Shown here piece after piece: positions 22,438-24,550 of a stretch of 24,550 nt of DNA (positions within the stretch are counted from its first letter, which is position 1; each line of letters starts with the position of its first letter). Both the position numbers and the translations under genes were made by a program. This DNA is from Nanobdellota archaeon (GTDB taxonomy: Archaea; Nanobdellota; Nanobdellia; Pacearchaeales; UBA12030): contig JAHJTU010000028.1 of assembly GCA_018829485.1 (NCBI GenBank), positions 1 to 24,550 on the forward strand. The letters run 5' to 3'. The notes below the pieces were generated by a model. The model was not told the DNA's origin and made no database searches. It was given only the letters and a program-made list of their open reading frames with translations.

Positions 22438-22746
22438 ATGGGCGAACCAAAAAGAAAAGCTAAAGAAGTTAGTTTTGAAGATAAATCTGGAAAAAAAGCT
22501 AAATTAATGAAAAGAACAGATGAGGGTGTTTCTCCTGCTGTTGTTCAAGAGATTGTTGGAAGAACTGGTTTTAGAGGAGAAGTTATTCAAGTTAAGGTAA
22601 AAATTTTACAAGGACATTCTCAAGGAAAAGTTATGAGAAGAAATGTTAAAGGGCCTGTAAGAGTTAATGATATTCTTATGTTAAGAGAAACTGAAATTGA
22701 AGTAAGAAGAATAAGAGGAAAAGTAATGAAAGGAGCATTTAGTTAA
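22438..22746 (+). CDS. rps28e: Small ribosomal subunit protein eS28 with basic N-terminal extension
   Basis: This 102-residue protein contains the whole eS28 core from about residue 30: [19 protein letters not shown] and [19 protein letters not shown], an OB-like fold near the mRNA exit channel. Typical archaeal eS28 has 65-75 residues. The excess is an N-terminal stretch rich in Lys and Glu ([20 protein letters not shown]). An internal Met (M24, in [10 protein letters not shown]) would give normal length, but no Shine-Dalgarno precedes it. An A/G-rich AAAGGAAATAAATAAA precedes the first ATG. It is 23 bases after eL8 on the same strand. Confidence 0.93.
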   Translation: MGEPKRKAKEVSFEDKSGKKAKLMKRTDEGVSPAVVQEIVGRTGFRGEVIQVKVKILQGHSQGKVMRRNVKGPVRVNDILMLRETEIEVRRIRGKVMKGAFS

Positions 22747-22766
22747 AACCCTTTAGAAAAGGTTTT
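22745..22766 (+). repeat. Hairpin in the eS28-eL24 gap, related to that at 16868
   Basis: AAAACC-(C)-TTT and AAA-GGTTTT pair around an AGA loop with one bulged C. Loop and stem core match the PAC2 leader hairpin. It overlaps the eS28 stop codon by two bases and is followed by a short T run, so it may mark an RNA end or a processing site within the operon. Confidence 0.5.
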
Positions 22767-22803
22767 TATCCCAAAACAAAAACCAAAAACAAATTTATGA
22801 AAA

Positions 22804-22989
22804 ATGGCAAAGTGTTTTTTTTGCAGCCAAATAATCAAACCAGGAAGAGGAAAGATTTATGTAGCTGCAGATGGAAGAGCAATGCCATTCTGCTCTAGCA
22901 AGTGTGAAAAAAACTCAAAACTTGGAAGAAATCCAAAGAAAGTTAATTGGATAAGAAAATCCAAGAAAGGCAAGAAATCTAAAGAATAA
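22804..22989 (+). CDS. rpl24e: Large ribosomal subunit protein eL24
   Basis: This 61-residue protein is archaeal eL24 with its zinc finger C4-C7 (AKCFFC) and C30-C34 (FCSSKC), a beta-strand pair KIYVAADGRAMPF and a basic tail (PKKVNWIRKSKKGKKSK). It sits on the large subunit near the subunit interface. Length is normal. An ATG six bases upstream opens another frame, so 22804 is chosen from homology. It follows eS28 by 57 bases and precedes infB by 44 bases. Confidence 0.95.
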   Translation: MAKCFFCSQIIKPGRGKIYVAADGRAMPFCSSKCEKNSKLGRNPKKVNWIRKSKKGKKSKE

Positions 22990-23007
22990 TTCTAGTTCTT
23001 AGCAAGA

Positions 23008-23015
23008 TTTAAAAG
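23008..23015 (+). promoter_or_regulatory. TATA-like box before infB
   Basis: TTTAAAAG is centred about 23 bases upstream of the infB ATG, so infB may have its own leaderless transcript besides read-through from the ribosomal genes. AT-rich context makes this tentative. Confidence 0.3.
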
Positions 23016-23033
23016 AAAAAAGTTTTCTTTATT

Positions 23034-24550
23034 ATGATGGAAACTAAAGTTCAGGCAAGAATTAGGCAACCAATTGTTACAGTTGCAGGACATGTAGATC
23101 ATGGCAAAACAAGCATACTGGATAGTATAAGGGGCACAATAGTAGCAAAAAAAGAACCAGGTGCAATTACACAAATTATTTCCTGCACAATATTGCCTGC
23201 ATCACATATTAAAAAGATAGCATCAAAATTACTTGATAAATATAAAATTGACTTGAAAATTCCGGGTGTTTTATTTGTTGACACACCAGGACATGCTGCT
23301 TTTACTAATTTGAGAAAAAGGGGTGGAAATCTTGCTGATATTGTTATTCTTGTTATTGATATAAGAGAAGGAATTATGGAACAAACTGTTGAATGCATAA
23401 ATATCTTAAAAGAAAATAAAATTCCTTTTGTTGTTGCTTTAAATAAAATAGATGCAATATCTGGCTGGCAGAAAAAAGAAAAAGACTTAAGTTCTAGTAT
23501 TAAATCACAGGCAGATTATACAAGAAAAGAATTTGAAAAGCATTTTTACAATATTGTTGGAAAATTAAATGAACATGGTTTTGATTCTGATTTATTTGAA
23601 AGAATAAATGATTTTACAAAACAAGTTCCTTTAGTTCCTGTTTCAGCAAAAACACAAGAAGGCATTCCTGAATTACTTGTTATGCTTGCTGGTTTATCAC
23701 AGAAATTTTTGGAAAAGAAACTAATACTTAAGGAATTGCAAGCAAAGGGAACAATTCTTGAAGTTAAAAAAGAAAAAACAATAACCTATCTTGAGACTGT
23801 TATTTATGAAGGTATTGTAAAACAGGGTTCTAATATTATGATTGGAACTTTTGATAAACCAATAAAAACTAAAATTAGAGCATTATTTGAAGCATTACCA
23901 TTAGCAAAAGGATTCAAGAGTGTTAATGAAGCTCATGCTGCAACATTTTTAAGATTACAAATTCCTACAGAAGAAATCTTTCCTGGAATGCCTTTAATTG
24001 GAATAGAAGATGAAAAACAAATTGCTGATGCTGAAAAAGAACTGAAAAAAGAAATTGAAGAGACAATTAAACTTGATAAAGAAGGAATTGTAATTAAAGC
24101 TGATTCCTTGGGAAGTTTGGAAGCATTGATTTTCCAATTGCACAAACAAGGCATAAAAGTCAGCAAAGCAGGAATTGGAGATATAAAGAAGCAGGATATT
24201 TTGCATGCAAATTCAATGAAATTAATTGAGAAAATAATTTTAGGGTTTAATGTAAATATTGCAGCAGAAATAGAAAAAGGACAAGAGAAAGTTAAAATTA
24301 TTACTTCCCCAATTATTTACAAATTGCTTGAAGAACTAGCAGCATGGCAGGATGAAAAAGAAAAAGAAATACTAAGAGAAAAACTTAATGTGACAATGCC
24401 ATGCAAAATTAAAGTTCTGCCATACATATTCAGGAAAAACAAACCAGCTGTTTTTGGTGTAAGAATTGAAGCAGGAAAACTTAAACAAGGATTAAAATTA
24501 ATGAATAATGAAGGGAGAAAGATTGATGAGATAAAAACAATTCAAAAAGA
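23034..24550 (+). CDS. infB: Translation initiation factor aIF5B, N-terminal part (cut by window edge)
   Basis: The frame is open from ATG at 23034 to the window end (about 505 codons). GTPase motifs are G1 GHVDHGKT (19-26), G2 region GAITQIISCT, G3 VDTPGHAAF (82-90), G4 NKID (137-140) and G5 PVSAKTQEGIPELL. The EF-Tu-like domain II and the IF2/IF5B domain III (IVIKADSLGSLEALIFQL) follow, and domain IV has begun. It joins the ribosomal subunits and places initiator tRNA. Archaeal IF5B has about 590-600 residues, so roughly 90 are missing. The G2 stretch (usually GITQHIGA) is diverged: IISC replaces HIGA. Start choice of two adjacent ATGs (23034 or 23037) is open. Confidence 0.96.
   Translation, partial: MMETKVQARIRQPIVTVAGHVDHGKTSILDSIRGTIVAKKEPGAITQIISCTILPASHIKKIASKLLDKYKIDLKIPGVLFVDTPGHAAFTNLRKRGGNLADIVILVIDIREGIMEQTVECINILKENKIPFVVALNKIDAISGWQKKEKDLSSSIKSQADYTRKEFEKHFYNIVGKLNEHGFDSDLFERINDFTKQVPLVPVSAKTQEGIPELLVMLAGLSQKFLEKKLILKELQAKGTILEVKKEKTITYLETVIYEGIVKQGSNIMIGTFDKPIKTKIRALFEALPLAKGFKSVNEAHAATFLRLQIPTEEIFPGMPLIGIEDEKQIADAEKELKKEIEETIKLDKEGIVIKADSLGSLEALIFQLHKQGIKVSKAGIGDIKKQDILHANSMKLIEKIILGFNVNIAAEIEKGQEKVKIITSPIIYKLLEELAAWQDEKEKEILREKLNVTMPCKIKVLPYIFRKNKPAVFGVRIEAGKLKQGLKLMNNEGRKIDEIKTIQK

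Overview
The window is a compact, strongly AT-rich stretch of an archaeal chromosome. The archaeal assignment rests on aIF5B, the eL8 (L7Ae), eS28, eL24 and eL41 ribosomal proteins, stand-alone Kae1, a Hel308-type helicase, a PAC2-family protein and a tRNA with a canonical 37/38 intron that folds into a bulge-helix-bulge. The low G+C, very short intergenic gaps, apparently leaderless genes, AGA-dominated arginine codons and long-form Ndk fit a DPANN archaeon, probably near Woesearchaeota or Pacearchaeota. That placement is inference from gene content, not from a tree.

Left part (1-5408), all on the minus strand: the N-terminal part of a Cas4/RecB-like nuclease runs off the edge, followed by a tiny eL41 gene. 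Next come three small uncharacterised genes (two look like relatives of each other), a HAD phosphatase, a nucleoside deaminase, an APH-fold phosphotransferase, a DEAD-box RNA helicase with a long Arg/Ser/Gly tail, and a cold-shock domain protein directly upstream of the helicase. Two tRNAs sit head to tail with one base between them at 5512-5724: an intron-containing tRNA-Ile(UAU) and tRNA-Glu(UUC).

Middle (5787-13565): a YchF/OBG-type GTPase converges on a DNA methyltransferase fused to an Mrr-like nuclease domain. Upstream of the methyltransferase on the same strand are an MgtE-type Mg2+ channel, a SIMPL-domain protein and a Nudix hydrolase. A small membrane protein and the PolX DNA polymerase (with PHP domain) follow on the plus strand. 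A vapBC toxin-antitoxin module lies directly after polX and is followed by a diverged second copy of the last 13 codons of polX, which suggests the module was inserted at the polX 3' end. A four-helix membrane protein of unknown function converges on it.

Right part (13620-24550): an M28-like peptidase that appears to lack two metal ligands, a Hel308-type helicase, then a plus-strand run of PAC2-family protein, MscS channel, Kae1 and a 49-residue zinc ribbon. A minus-strand cassette of three uncharacterised genes follows; two are clear tandem paralogues with a shared four-cysteine pattern, and an array of 11-bp repeats precedes them. Ndk is divergent from the translation cluster eL8-eS28-eL24-aIF5B, which runs off the right edge. 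In many archaea ndk lies inside that cluster, so it appears to have moved here.

No CRISPR array, insertion sequence or rRNA was seen, and no stretch over 300 bases lacks a gene. The best candidates for undescribed biology are the tandem cysteine-protein cassette (20018-21309), the vapBC insertion scar, the methyltransferase-nuclease fusion and the tRNA-Ile(UAU).
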